DNA of 64,000 bases from Adiantum capillus-veneris (lineage: Eukaryota > Streptophyta > Polypodiopsida > Polypodiales > Pteridaceae), in assembly GCA_014529385.2 (NCBI GenBank), contig CM043963.1, forward strand, positions 101,615,912 through 101,679,911, in the 5' to 3' direction. Shown here in pieces: positions 49,335-62,638 of the stretch (its first letter is position 1; each line of letters starts with the position of its first letter). A program made the translations under genes and the position numbers. The notes beneath the pieces are model-generated. The model did not search any database, was not told the DNA's origin, and saw only the letters and a list, made by a program, of their open reading frames with translations.

Positions 49335-49700
49335 AGTGTTAATCAAAGTCCATGAGCAAGGAGAAGTTCAAGGACTCCATAGCTACACACCTCATGAGCT
49401 CTCACTAAAGAGTGGCCTCAACAAATGAGCTTTAGAACTCTAATTTCATTTACACACTACCTTATATACCTAGGGTAAAAATATGCAATGTTCGAGCGTT
49501 ACAATACATGGCCATTCTGGGAAATTATAAAAAATGTGTAACCGAATATTCATTGCTTCCTTGTATTCATGTTTGATGTGTATTTGTATGTCTTGGCCTT
49601 TAGCAGTATTTGTTAACTGGCATTGACTTAGTTAACATTAGACACTGCCACATGCATGGGTGGTGTTGTTTCAGGTGTTGACGTTTCCAACAAAACTAGT
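49335..49700 (-). repeat. E7 LTR, promoter-side part, beyond CACTA-2
   Basis: The sequence resumes after TSD act and includes a minus-strand TATATAAG box at 49461-49468, as expected of U3 for an element transcribed leftwards into the PBS at 43239. The outer end is not defined by a second copy. Confidence 0.5.
49461..49468 (-). promoter_or_regulatory. Candidate TATA box of E7 LTR
   Basis: Minus-strand tatataag in a ccctagg...gtagtg context; its orientation agrees with the minus-strand PBS. Confidence 0.45.
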
Positions 49701-49735
49701 GTTAAGATCAAAAGTTACTCGGATGCAAGTAGATA

Positions 49736-50783
49736 ATGCTCAATAATTGCACGCAAAAGGTGCAGTGTCATAGCCAAATGAGTCCACATCGGCTGAAGCA
49801 GCTGAGCAAAGTAAAGAAGACACAAAAAAAACTCAACCCAAGGACACAACCACAACAAAATTTAGTCAGTACAGAAAAAGATCTTGAGACGATCAAGTGC
49901 AATATTACTGGTGAAAACAAAGAAAAGCTATCAAGTAAAGTAAATCTAGATTTTCACCTAAGCACAAAAAATATGGCCAACCACAACTAAAATATGCTCT
50001 TGAATTCATTAGCATATCTGGAAACAAATGAGAAAAAGGTTGGGAAATAAATTCCACTGCCATTCAAATAGGTTCATAGATCATCATAGATCAATCTCAT
50101 ATGATCACAACACAAGATATAATAGATAAGATCATAGTGGGAATTCCATTGGACCAAAAGATTATAGAGATACAAAGTTCAAACTAGATGCGGTTGTCAA
50201 AAACAACAAAGAACGAGGACTAGGAATGGTCACCCGTGGACGATAGCACAAAGTCCTTGAGTAAAACTCAAATGGAGACCGATGATAAACCAAAGTTTAT
50301 TGATGATGGATCATCTCCACCCAATATAACTTTAGAAGAGCTTAAAGGAGATCAAGCAATAGCAAGTGCATATCAAAAAAATCAAAGAGCAACCACAAAA
50401 GCTATTGAGCAGAAAAATGAATCAACACCGAAAGTAAAGAATTGCAAACAACCACGACAAAATAGGAAGTCCAAAGTTCAATTGATCATCACCAAGAGAG
50501 TCAATAGATGTAAGTCCTAGTCAAAAACCAAGTCTCTAGTCACCCACCCTAGTCACCTTCCATAGAGTCAGAGCTAAATTAGGATGAGACTATGGCAAAA
50601 GATGAACATAAGTCTTCAATAGAACCAAAAATGATAATAGCCATAGTCCTTTATAGTGAAAATGGATCTAGTGTCAGATGCAGTACTCTATTGGATAAAG
50701 AAGCAAAGTGCAATATGGTTTCAAAAAAGATCCAAAGAGTACTCGAGATCACTCCATGCAAACAAGATAGCCAAGCAATGTGA
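49736..50783 (+). pseudogene. Retroelement Gag/protease-like scraps
   Basis: Three short Lys/Gln-rich frames (49736-49990, 50236-50520, 50592-50783). The last contains CSTLLDKEAKCNMVSKKI, which has the shape of a retropepsin box (LLD-x-G-A-x-x-N-x-x-S) with the Gly lost. No further domain is visible. It is probably the tail of a decayed gypsy element on the + strand. Confidence 0.35.
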
Positions 50784-50887
50784 GGTATGCATACAAGTCT
50801 CGGGGAGGTCACCTAATAAAAATGTAACCTATCACGTGAGTTCAACAGAAGGGTATTTAAAGTTCTTGAAACTTACAAAAATATATA

Positions 50888-51800
50888 GGGCATTATTTTT
50901 TCAAATTTGAAAAACACTTACAGATTTTAAAAGAAAAGGGTACATTATATTCTTAACAAAATTCACAAATAAGGGGTTTTACAAACATGTCTTGAACGCA
51001 CGTGATATGGTAGTTTTACACATAGTGAACCCCTCGAGATACAAGTCAAGAAGAAATGGTTGCTACCCTTAGCATCCAGAAGCATGAAGAGTGCAATTTT
51101 TTTGAAAGCTTTTCATTTCGAGCTTTCTCACATAGTTTAGGTCTTTTTAGGTTGCATGTTCAAAGTAGAGTATTGCATAATGAAACAACTAAAACATGAA
51201 ATATATACTTCAATTCCATCACCACAATAGCATTAGCGTATCAAAACAAAAGTAAAATACAACCTACGTAAGGCCTCCACACAAAATGCATTCTTTGCAC
51301 TTGTCATTATTAATTACTAAAAACACACTTGCACAACCTACAAACAATACAAGCATTTCAAAGAAAAATCCACTAAAAGCCTTAAAATTAAGGTTTTTAA
51401 TTTTCACATTAGACAAGGTAGCAAGCATGCCATTGAGGAGCTATTACAAGTGCAAAAAAAATATAGCCCTCACAAAGCGTACACATCACATACCAAAATC
51501 TAAAACACTTGTTATACATGAAGATTGTGCAAGCTATTGGGAGCTCCCTGTCCTCCACTTCTCTAAAGACATCAACTATTGAGGTTTACTTAAGACGAAT
51601 GTGAGCTCTATTTCACATAGTGCTACTTGATGTATATTCATATGCTACCTCAAGAGGGCCACTTTATGTAAAACCTGTATATCGCATGCGTTCAAGGCCT
51701 GTTTATAGATCCCCTTATTTGTAAATTTTTAACAAATAAAAGGGACCCTTTTTCTATTCATATTGTAATTTTTTTTTCCAAGATCCTTATAACAACCCCT
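50888..51800. mobile_element. Inverted-repeat (MITE/foldback-like) element
   Basis: The arm from about 50888 to 51040 matches the reverse complement of about 51640-51800. Shared words are aaaaaggg, aaataagggg, cttgaacgca, gatat and gttttaca in the same order, with many substitutions. The 600-bp middle encodes nothing recognised. Ends and TSD are not resolved. Confidence 0.65.
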
Positions 51801-51885
51801 TTCTTTATGTGAAAATGTGGAAAAAATAGATTTAAATAATCTCTTCTATTGTATGCACGTGATTGGCACATATATTTCTACGTGA

Positions 51886-51887
<2 letters not shown>

Positions 51888-51918
<31 letters not shown>
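51888..51918. repeat. Poly-C homopolymer (31 bp)
   Basis: An uninterrupted run of 31 C. Confidence 0.9.
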
Positions 51919-51919
<1 letters not shown>

Positions 51920-52086
51920 AGTATGTTGCTTACAATCCAGTCCAAGAATCTATGTGTAGACAATGTATACATTCTTACAAGCCACATAAGGATTCTTTAC
52001 CTTATCTCTTCCTTGAAAATCTGGGTGTGTGCACTAGGGCTCCATAGCCGCAAACACATCATATACATCTTGAGTTGAGATCTTAA

Positions 52087-54637
52087 TTAGGCATAACGAT
52101 TAGGTGACAAATTTATCTCTTGCAGGAAACAAGCATCCATATGTGATGCTATGTCAAAGATTCTACATGGCTCCTTAGAGACACCAGATCTCCATTTTTT
52201 TCTACACTTGCCCGAGATTTTTACTATCTCTCCTTCCTTTGGACAAGGAACTCCAATCACAAAATCCACCCCAAGAAAACTGGCATGCTCCTCCTTTGAT
52301 ACATTTGTCCAACTCTCTATAAACCAAGACGTTGGACTTTCTGGTGGTTCCAGTCCTTGTTTAGCCTCAACTTTAGTGTGTGGCACATCATGGACACAAA
52401 ACCACAACCACTAGTTTCGCCTCTGATCTTTGTAAGTTCTATCTCCCCAAAAGCATGGGGCCATAAGTCTTGGAGACCTACTTTGCATGAAAATATCTCA
52501 TCTTCTCCCCTCAACCACACCAAAGTACTAACAAGATACATTTCAAGGAATCCATCTTATTTCCCAATGGCCCCTTGGAAAATAAACCTCAAAATCATCA
52601 AAACCATATCCACCCATAGTGTCTATAGTGACCTCTCTTATGTCATTATTCTCATTGAGCTCCTCATCCATGGAATGTGCATATTTCACATCAATTTTTT
52701 TGTCCCTCTATCTCCATGCCCACCTCAAATAAAATCTTTCCTGGTTGTTTGAGCTCTTTTCACTGTTTGGAATCCATCGCATAGCCACGCTTCTATAACA
52801 TTGTTTCCATAGACCCTCTAGCATTCTTTCTTTGCACATTTTCTCTATCTCTCTGCAAAATAAGCCGCTCATAAAATGGTGTCCTCGTCACTCCACCTCG
52901 GAGAGCACTAACCAACATGCATGTGCTAGGAGGTTTTTCTTTTGTTTTTTATCTCTCTAAAAATTTTGCATGTTAGGAGCAAGCCCTATGTATCTACCAA
53001 TCACATAGACATATTGTTTGTGTATTGAATGTAGGCATTGATCACATTAATGATACATGAATCATACAAAAGAAATGTTTTTGTTACCATCTTTGCCAGC
53101 AAGACAAGATGCACGAACAGTCTTGAAAAAAATTGTACTACGAAATGAGCCTTTTGCCAAGGACTCATAGAAATCTACATCCCAGAAACAAAAAGCTTCA
53201 ATTACTAAAGCACAACATAGAGAAGGTCAAAGTGAGGTTTGTAATTGTGTCATACTTCACAATGAAGGCTACCCCAATGAGATATCCTTGTCTCCCACCA
53301 CTTGAACCATCTCTTGAGGGACTTGATACTCTTGCTTGCAACATTCTATGACCGCCATCTTCTTATTATTTTGCTTGCCTTGTTGCCAAACTCATTGTCC
53401 TAGATTTGTGCCAAGTTTCACACATGTCTATGTAGGCTCAAGCTATCTTTAGGTATATATTTGTTAATATGTTTCTATAAACCTTTTTCCCAATGTAAGA
53501 GACAAGACGTTTCTCTACTAGTCATGATGCTATCTTGACATCCATTGTAGATTGTATGCAACATCCCAATTTGCTCCAGCCTCCTCTACCATGAGAACTG
53601 CAAAATAAATTATCAGGTAACCTTCTTGAATCAACACATCATTAAGAGATCTCCAAAATAATACTTGTGTGTCTGTATCCTCCCCTTTGGTGTCAAAAAT
53701 AGAGATTACCATCAATCCCCTCAAACTAAAAAAAGATCACAAATATTAACCACAATAAGTTTTCATTTGGTGACAAAAGAAAGTGCTAGAGAATATAAAA
53801 AACCTACCTAGGATCATAGTTAGAGCATGACATAATTGCCCATCCATCTACTCTACGTGTATGACCCAAATGTACCCAAGCAATGCAACAAGGTCTATAC
53901 CAAACCTTGGTCCTTTTGTTGACATCTTATAGATGTAATATTGTTAAATGACTCTGTCGCAAACTAATGAACCTAAACAATAAATAAGCCTAGCAATACA
54001 ATTTAGAGACATGTTAGTTTTATGTGGCTTGGTCTGAAGATTACCACCACTAGATTTTTGCTCCATCTTTTGCAGCCTTCTTGGATGGGGGTAGCTCAAA
54101 GGCAATGTCACCATCATAGACTTGTGAAATCTTGGCCACCTATTTGATTTCTCTACTGTTCTAAATCATGTTTTGAAGTCTGAAAAATATTTGGCTACCT
54201 AAAATCCATGGGAGGATGAAGTTTCTTGTGAAATCATGCACATTGTCACCTTTGGAGTCCAATTACATAAAGGGCTTTGTTTCCTCTTGAATTGATGGAT
54301 TGTTTATCTCAAAACAATCTTCTATAGAACATGGAATGTTGTGCCAACCTTTTTCTTTACCCTTCGTGCCAAAGTTTCTCTCCCAAATATATGAAATATT
54401 CTGCATATCAATAGAATGATCAATGAAGTACTCTGTGGATAGAGTTCCGTCCAATACATAGTGCTCATTCCCTTCAATATCCCACTTGGAAGGGGTTTCA
54501 ACTTCCATTCTTTCTAAACAAACGCACACTATTGCTTTCAAAGAAATACATTTCTTAGTTGGATGAAGAAGGCACTGAATATAATATCTGCTAAGCAAGA
54601 ATTTCTTCTCCACTCCTATTGTAGTTCTCTGTTCCAA
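52087..54637 (-). other. Possible decayed or multi-exon minus-strand gene, unrecognised
   Basis: Several non-repetitive minus-strand frames read as ordinary protein. They are 54263-54637 (GWHNIPCSIEDCFEINNPS), a frame near 54060-54130 (YDGDIAFELPPSKKAAKDG), 53530-53724 (VLFWRSLNDVLIQEGYLIIY), a frame near 52550-52640 (MGGYGFDDFEVYFPRGHWE), and 52087-52407 (KEEHASFLGVDFVIGVPC). They are collinear but separated by stops and frame changes. I recognise no family and could not confirm introns. It may be a host gene fragment, a pseudogene or a transposon. Confidence 0.3.
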
Positions 54638-54639
54638 GT

Positions 54640-55600
54640 GTCCAATAAATGTTAAAAGGGTTTGGTTAATTTAAACCAGTAGATCTAATTATGATAATAT
54701 AGATTGTAATGTTTAATGTGAAATTTCAATGTTTAAAAACTCCTTCTAAGAAATCATTTTCATAATATTTTGAACTGTTACATCATAAATGATGGTGGTT
54801 AATGATGACTACAAGATAAAATCATGAAAAAATGATGGGACTCTCAATTGCTTTTGTGAAGTTCCAACCGGCTCAAGGCTAAGCTAGTTGTTGCCTCACC
54901 GCCTGCTGTGTTGGTTGAATGTGCTTGTATAAAGTGTCTTTCATAGCATGAGCTCACTGATCATCTGTGCGCGCATGCGGATTAGCAGTGTGCTCATATA
55001 CTTGGTGCCACAATTTAGGTTTGCTTTTGTGCAACTATATTGTGTCACAAGAGGATTGAGAAGATCATCGCAGTTTGAGTTTGCGTGCAGATGCATGAAG
55101 AGGGCGATCCTCCCCATTAATGGCACTCACAAGCTGCTCAGCGACCCTCGTCTATAGATAGGCTACACGCAACTCCCACCTCAATAACCCTACGACTCTC
55201 CCTCTCTACTCGAGGGAGGCTACAACAAGCCTCTATATGGGGGGGGGAGATAGATAGACAGATAGATTTTATTATCATCCTTAGAGGTCAAATATGACCT
55301 ATGGGACCAAAGTTACATGTGATGTAGTATGTGTATGGCTGATGAGTGACTCTCGATTCTCCAAAATTGTGGTGATGAGAGTCGCAATGGAGAGCCCACA
55401 CTTTGGCTGGGAGAGGAAAGTGTGTAGGTCTTGAGTTTTAGACACACGTTCATATGGCAGTTTTCACCCTGCTGGGCATGACTTCTTACTTGAACAAGAT
55501 CCTAACTTCGGTTCTAGAAGTGACCGTATCCTTGGTCTTGACCCATGCATCTGTCTGTAGCGTAAGATTGTGTTCTCCCAATGCATGAGACATCCATTTA
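54640..55600. other. No gene seen
   Basis: AT-rich sequence with a small gata repeat at 55249-55266 (gatagatagacagatagat). Nothing else supportable. Confidence 0.6.
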
Positions 55601-55605
<5 letters not shown>

Positions 55606-55677
<72 letters not shown>

Positions 55678-55746
55678 AGTCTTCCTGGAAAAGGACCTTC
55701 CGGCTTTCACATAAGCTACCCCTCCCTGGAATATGGGATCTTAGCC

Positions 55747-55834
<88 letters not shown>

Positions 55835-55908
55835 AACGTGCTAAGGTCTAATGCATGCAAGGGAGAGCACAATTTGAAGCTTGAAAAGTGGCAAGTGTGT
55901 GTATTTGC

Positions 55909-55963
<55 letters not shown>
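55606..55963. repeat. GA tracts and a 51-bp poly-G run
   Basis: GA tract 55606-55673, GA tract 55752-55781 leading straight into 51 consecutive G (55782-55832), then another GA tract 55913-55963. The poly-G is the longest homopolymer in the window. Confidence 0.93.
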
Positions 55964-55968
<5 letters not shown>

Positions 55969-55979
55969 AGAGAGAGAAT

Positions 55980-56743
55980 ACTGAAACTGAGAGAGAGTGC
56001 TTAAAGAAGCTTGCCTTGTATGTGACTTTGGGGGAGAATAGAGAGTTTCACTTGTTTAAAGACTTCAATTAAAGGTGTTTAGGTCTTATTTGTGGGATGT
56101 TTTTTGACCTCCTATTTTCTATCTTAAAATTGACATCATTGATTGCCTCATAAAGTAATTTTATTCAATTTGGATTGCTCTTGGCAAGGGCCATGGATCT
56201 CTTAGCCTTATAAAAGAAAAGGGGGCAATTGGATCCTAAAACAACAAGCAAAGGGGCCAAAGTTGATCCTAGCTTTCATTTCTTTTGTCTATCTACTTCA
56301 ACACTAACTTAACATTATGCATTATTAAATCTACACTATTCTCTCTTTCTCCCTCTCTTTCTCCCTCTCTTTTCCTCTCTCTCCTTTTACTCTTTTCTTA
56401 ATCACAGACCAAACAAGAAAAAACCTACACTAATCACACGCTCACAACAATCAATCAAGAAATTCGAGTGGGGGCTACCAAGAACTCAAGCAAACAAGTA
56501 AAGTGAGGGCAAGGGAGCAAACACCATTTACAAATATGCAAGAGGTATGAAAGTTTTTCATCTATCTATTGTAATGTATGTGTGTTTAGGACAATAAGGC
56601 GGGGGTGGGTTGTTTAAGAAGCTTACCTCTTGCACTATGTCCACGGTTGTATCTTCTTGACATCCTCTTGTGTTCTCACGGTCCATCACCCTTTACTCTC
56701 CATCGATAATGATGTAGCGTTCCACCAAAGAGTGTTTGTATGT
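55980..56743. other. No gene seen
   Basis: Mixed sequence with a pyrimidine-rich stretch at 56340-56400 (ctctctttctccctc). No reading frame or repeat pair to annotate. Confidence 0.6.
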
Positions 56744-56768
56744 TTGTGTGTGTGTGTGTGTGTGTGCG

Positions 56769-56859
<91 letters not shown>

Positions 56860-56876
56860 GGGAGGGAGGGAGGGAG
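56744..56876. repeat. Compound microsatellite (GT)n-(GA)n-(GGGA)n
   Basis: A GT tract with two gcg interruptions to 56837, a GA tract to 56861, then three ggga units. Confidence 0.97.
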
Positions 56877-56921
56877 AGATGGACAGGGAGTGGTTGCAGG
56901 TCCGATGGCGGTAATGTTTCA

Positions 56922-56958
56922 AGAGCAAGGTATGCCCAAAAGTGGCATACCTTGCTCT
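56922..56958. repeat. Perfect 15-bp hairpin with 7-nt loop
   Basis: agagcaaggtatgcc at 56922-56936 pairs with 56944-56958 around caaaagt. It is followed by three spaced ttatcgtggatatta-like words (56974-57050). A MITE end or a recombination scar are both possible. Confidence 0.93.
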
Positions 56959-57059
56959 ATTTCTTTTTTATGATCGCCAGTTATTACCGTGGATATTACT
57001 GCGGTAATTATCGTGGATATTATGGCGGCAATTACCACAAATATTATTGAGCTCCTAAA

Positions 57060-58030
57060 AATCCAACGTTTAAAAAAATATCTGATGTTGCAGTCTTTTT
57101 GCAATCCCCACTCTAATTTTCAACCCCCTTTAGTACCTCTTTTTATTATTTTTAAGGCGCTCATTCTTTTCTTACTCATTGCATATTTTCAATATGATTT
57201 TAAGTTTTTCTCTCTTTTTCTACTCATTGTACTTTATTTAAATATATTTTTTGTTTTACACTATTGACTATAGGATGAGACTATTCTAGCTTGTTTGCCC
57301 TTTTTCAGCATTGCCTACTCTTGCTTCGCATCTTCCATGTTGCCGCCATGATAGCTCCTGTCTAGATTTGCAACATGGTTGTCCACTGCACGATGTATAC
57401 TTGATTACTTTTTTTCACTTTTTTTTTATATAGCCCTCCAACCATTGTGCTAAAAAATGCTTATTGGGGGCATTTGGAAATTCAGCATGCAATGCTTCCT
57501 TGATGTGATGTGCATGATCGGGATGTTGTTCTATTTTGCAAAACAATTATATATGTTGAGTGTATAAGAATCTGAAGATGGCATCAGAACATCCACCCCT
57601 GTGATGTACCAAAGTCCACCTCACTGGCATACTTTACTCTGGAGTAGCATCCATGCGTGTTTGGCATGGGTGAATCAGTGTCCTCATCCTCTATGTTTGG
57701 AGTAGCACGCTTTGAAATAGGGGATTTCATCCCCCCTCCACTACCAAAACAAACAAATCCACATGATCCCCCGCCGCTCTGTCTCCCATGGCACTTGCTA
57801 CCCTGAGACGAATGTCGGTGCATGCTGCAAGAAGAATTTTTGTTGACCACCTCTAGACTATTTACAATGCTCAGGTGAAGCAGGAGTCAAATGAAATGGT
57901 GTGGTGCCCTGTCATGGAAGGGGAGTAGGTCGGTAAGAAGGGACCATAGAAGGAGGTGCTATTGGTGCGAGTCTCTGGACGTACGGAGTCCCTCCTTGGC
58001 TCCCCCATGGCATGTTCTTCTAAGAAAGAC
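57060..58030. other. No gene recognised
   Basis: AT-rich sequence. A minus frame at 57584-57850 has a Gly/Ser-rich stretch but no known motif, and I do not call it a gene. Confidence 0.55.
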
Positions 58031-58034
58031 CGTA

Positions 58035-58160
58035 GGCCACAAGCTACTACTTAGTGTAGTGGTCAAACAATCCCTCTCTCACACGGTGGTACTCATCTCG
58101 CAAAGAGAGTGCGCCCTAGAGGCCCTGCACCATCGTAGGTGTAAGAGGGCCATGGCTGCT
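58035..58160 (+). repeat. Possible tRNA-derived SINE head
   Basis: tagtgtagtggtcaaacaatccc resembles a Pol III box A region (TRGYNNAGTGG). ggtactcatctc about 25 bp later is a weak box B candidate. No A-rich tail or TSD is seen, so confidence is low. Confidence 0.3.
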
Positions 58161-58739
58161 AATTAATAAACATAAATCTACACTCATTCTCCCCAAAAAT
58201 CAACAACAAATACGCTTAAATCCAAGGCTTGACTTATCACCTCAAGACTTGGGTCCAGAAGAGGCAACGTCCACCCTGGAGAGGGGCCATCTGGGACGTG
58301 AACCAACCAAAGGAAGAATGACTATGGGTTGCTCCCCAGTAGGTGTTCTCTCGTTTGGCATATACAATAAAGTTAGGTAAGTATTAGTACATTTTACACA
58401 GAAATATACTGTTAGACCTAGGTAGGTGCTAGTAGTACCAATAGTCTAATGGCATCTCTTTAGGTATCATGACAATCTCAAATGTGGTAAAACCAAGGGT
58501 ACGTTGCAATAATCCATACATGAGTGGACCATAGACCGTAACACCATGATTTAAAAGGGACTATACCGAAGAGAAAGTGTTAAACCATCCAGTGATGTGC
58601 TCCCTTGCTTAGTGTTCACATACATGAACATACACACATGTATACATATCTACACATAGATATGGACATATACACACATAGATATATTCTTGCATACACA
58701 CGCATATATACAAGCATATATACATTTATACGGAATCTC

Positions 58740-60165
<1,426 letters not shown>

Positions 60166-60342
60166 CAAAGAGCATGAAGCCCTCTATGCATTGATGTAAA
60201 GATAGAATGATGCAAAATCTCCAAGGAATTTGGATGCTAATCCAACCATATCATCTACAACAACGGAAGCAATCATCATGGCTTACTTGGTCTCATTACA
60301 AGAAACCGTCAAAAGCAAGACGAAGAGCTACGCCCACTTGCA

Positions 60343-60681
60343 ATGGAGAATGGCACTTTAAGAGTTCTTGTTGTGGAGAATGAGCACCTCAAGAAGGTTC
60401 TTGAAATGCAAACAATACGCTTGATGCATCTTGAGTATGAAGTTAAAGAATGTAAGTTCTCTCTTTTTGACATGAATGTATTGAAAGAGCGCTTGAGCAA
60501 AGTTGAGAGTGATCATGTATTGAAAGAGGAAACAATAGATACAATACGACATGATGTATGTGAGATGAGAAATGCATCCAAATCATGGGCTAATATATGT
60601 AAGGATAATGTGGTTTCTACATCTCCGATCACGCAAGCCGTTGTCCAAGCAAAGAATGTAGACACTCAATTGCAAGAATAG
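60343..60681 (+). pseudogene. LINE ORF1-like coiled-coil fragment
   Basis: 112 codons with dense Leu/Glu/Lys heptad-like spacing (NEHLKKVLEMQTIRLMHLEY; MNVLKERLSKVESDHVLKEE), typical of a coiled coil. It is followed after a TAG by an IVIHGI motif as in ORF1/RNA-binding LINE proteins. The frame may start upstream of 60343. Confidence 0.55.
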
Positions 60682-61489
60682 AAAAAACACTCAAAGAACA
60701 TCGTCATTCATGGAATCAAGGACGAAATCATGGAAATACCCCAATTTCTTGTGGTAGCTATTGAAAATTTTTTTGCTACAGACTTTGGCTGTGTGGAATC
60801 ATGGCTTATGTGCACATTGAGTTGGAAAACAAGGAGTCCCTCGCTCGGAAAGAAAGACCTATTGTATATACCATGGTTGATGAGGTAAAGAGAAAGATCA
60901 TCCTTGACAATAGTTGGATCTACCTCCAAGGAACAAGTTGTAATCTATATGAGGATCACACTTTCATGCAACAAAAGGTATGTTGAAAAGCATATGAGGA
61001 AAGAAGCAAGAAGGTTTAAGGTTTCATCTCAAAAAGAAAAGTCACTTGAGGAGGATGCAAGTCCACACAAAAAATAGGGACACATGATCTATGAGACCAA
61101 CTCACTCTTGTGAATAAGCTTTTGGAATTGTAACGGGTATCCATGGAACGTAGGAATTGGCATTGATGAGCTTACCAATGACTCCAATGTGATACTTCTT
61201 TGTCGAAACATGGGAGCATGATGCGCAAAAAATTCTTGGATTTGACAAATACGATGTGCATTCTTTGATGTGGGCAAAAAATGCAAAGCAACGTAGAGAC
61301 CAAGGAGGCGTAGCATGTACGATCAAAAAGGGTTTGAAAGATGTTTCCATTGTCAATGATACGTATAAACGCTACTTATGGCTGAAAATCAGCCCACCAA
61401 ATGGTCAAGTCATGTTTGTGGCCCTGGTTGCTACATTCCTCATTATGACTCCAACTTTTATGCTCGCTTGGATATGGATAGAGATAGCG

Positions 61490-61884
61490 GGCTGATCGTG
61501 AATGGATCCAAAACCAAGGTTATTCTTGTAAAGAACCTCAATGAAAAAAATCCATGCATTGTATACAACAATGAGCAACTTGAAGTGGTAGATAGCTTCA
61601 AGTACCTTGGTCTTGAGGTTCCATCCAATCATAAATGGAAGGATTGTGCAATGTGTTTCTTGGAAGCCGGAAAGAGGGTTATTAAGCATTTGACAACATG
61701 TGCAATGCTGGAGAGATCATTTGTTGGGCTCTCAAAAAGTACCTCTTTGACACATTGGTGACACAGATGCTTCTTTATGGAGTGGAGGTGTGGGGTGGTA
61801 GCATCGGGAAGTCTACTTGGAAAGAGTTTGAGAATGTCCAAAAGTGTTTCCTCACCAACTTTCTCCAAGTCAAGATACAAACAC
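61490..61884 (+). pseudogene. LINE reverse transcriptase C-terminal fragment
   Basis: KTKVILVKN is the block that follows the RT palm in LINE proteins, and the YLGLEV motif is characteristic. A frameshift lies near 61735. The second part reads TQMLLYGVEVWGGSI and VQKCFLTNFLQVK. It has no catalytic YADD. Confidence 0.8.
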
Positions 61885-62015
61885 CACTACAAGAAGTACT
61901 TAATAGTAGCGACGCTCAGAGTGCGACGCTCAAATGTGAAAAACCACGGTGTTGCTATAGGCGTCACTAAATTACTTGTAATTTTAGCGACGCCTATAGC
62001 AATGCCGTCAGGGCT
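61885..62015 (+). mobile_element. CACTA-3 terminus inserted in the LINE
   Basis: CACTACAAGAAGTACTTAAT at 61885 is a canonical plant CACTA end. It is followed by tagcgacgctc and a near-perfect hairpin: 61952-61975 pairs with 61978-62002, with one mismatch, one indel and a 2-nt loop, containing gctataggcgtc. The candidate TSD is cac (61882-61884). The other end was not found in the window; 62016 onward may belong to this element. Confidence 0.7.
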
Positions 62016-62074
62016 AAAAAAATAATCGAGAGCATCCAAAAACTCAGATCTCAGATTTGAGTTTTCAATTCACA

Positions 62075-62164
62075 CACACACGCGCGCGCGCGCGCGAGGA
62101 GAGGAAGGAGAGCCAAATATGCTCCTTCCCTCTCCTCACTCTCATGTTCCCTTCCCCTGTTTCT

Positions 62165-62212
<48 letters not shown>

Positions 62213-62246
62213 ACACATACACACACACACATTGTGTTTTTTTTTT

Positions 62247-62287
<41 letters not shown>

Positions 62288-62293
62288 ACACAA
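62075..62293. repeat. Mixed CA/CG/CT/GT/GA tracts
   Basis: ca and cg dinucleotides (62072-62097), CT (62170-62204), CA, a T run, GT (62249-62268) and GA. No gene. Confidence 0.93.
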
Positions 62294-62520
62294 GCATAAA
62301 CAAAAAACGCACACACACATGCATAAACAAAGAATGCACACACATTGAGAGAGAAAAAGAGAGAGAGAGCATGCATAAACCAAAAACGCACACACACATG
62401 CATAAACAAAGAATGCACACACATTGAGAGAGAAAAAGAGAGAGAGAGAGAGCATGCATAAACCAAAAACGCACACACACATGCATAAACAAAGAATGCA
62501 CACACACATTGAAAGAGGAA

Positions 62521-62530
<10 letters not shown>
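62294..62530. repeat. Minisatellite, three about 80-bp units
   Basis: gcataaac(a/c)aaaaacgc starts units at 62294, 62373 and 62456 (periods 79 and 83). Each unit contains a second gcataaacaaagaatgc and ends in gagagaaaaagagag. Confidence 0.9.
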
Positions 62531-62585
<55 letters not shown>

Positions 62586-62638
62586 AGATATAAAACAAAG
62601 AGAGAGAGAGAGAGAGAAGAAGAAGAAGAAGAAGAGAG

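Larger units (their letters stand above)
60190..61884 (+). mobile_element. LINE remnant, internally deleted, 3' part cut by CACTA-3
   Basis: Order on the + strand: a coiled-coil ORF1-like frame; an IVIHGIKDE block; an endonuclease start (ISFWNCNGYPWN, near 61115); then directly a reverse-transcriptase C-terminal region (NGSKTKVILV; VVDSFKYLGLEVPSNHKW; LLYGVEVWGGSIGKSTWKEF). The RT catalytic core is missing and frames shift often, so it is dead. The RT frame stops at the CACTA terminus at 61885. Confidence 0.8.

Noticed and set aside
55249-55266. CRISPR-like or satellite array
   Set aside because: Only a short gata tetranucleotide run; no spaced identical repeats anywhere in the window.
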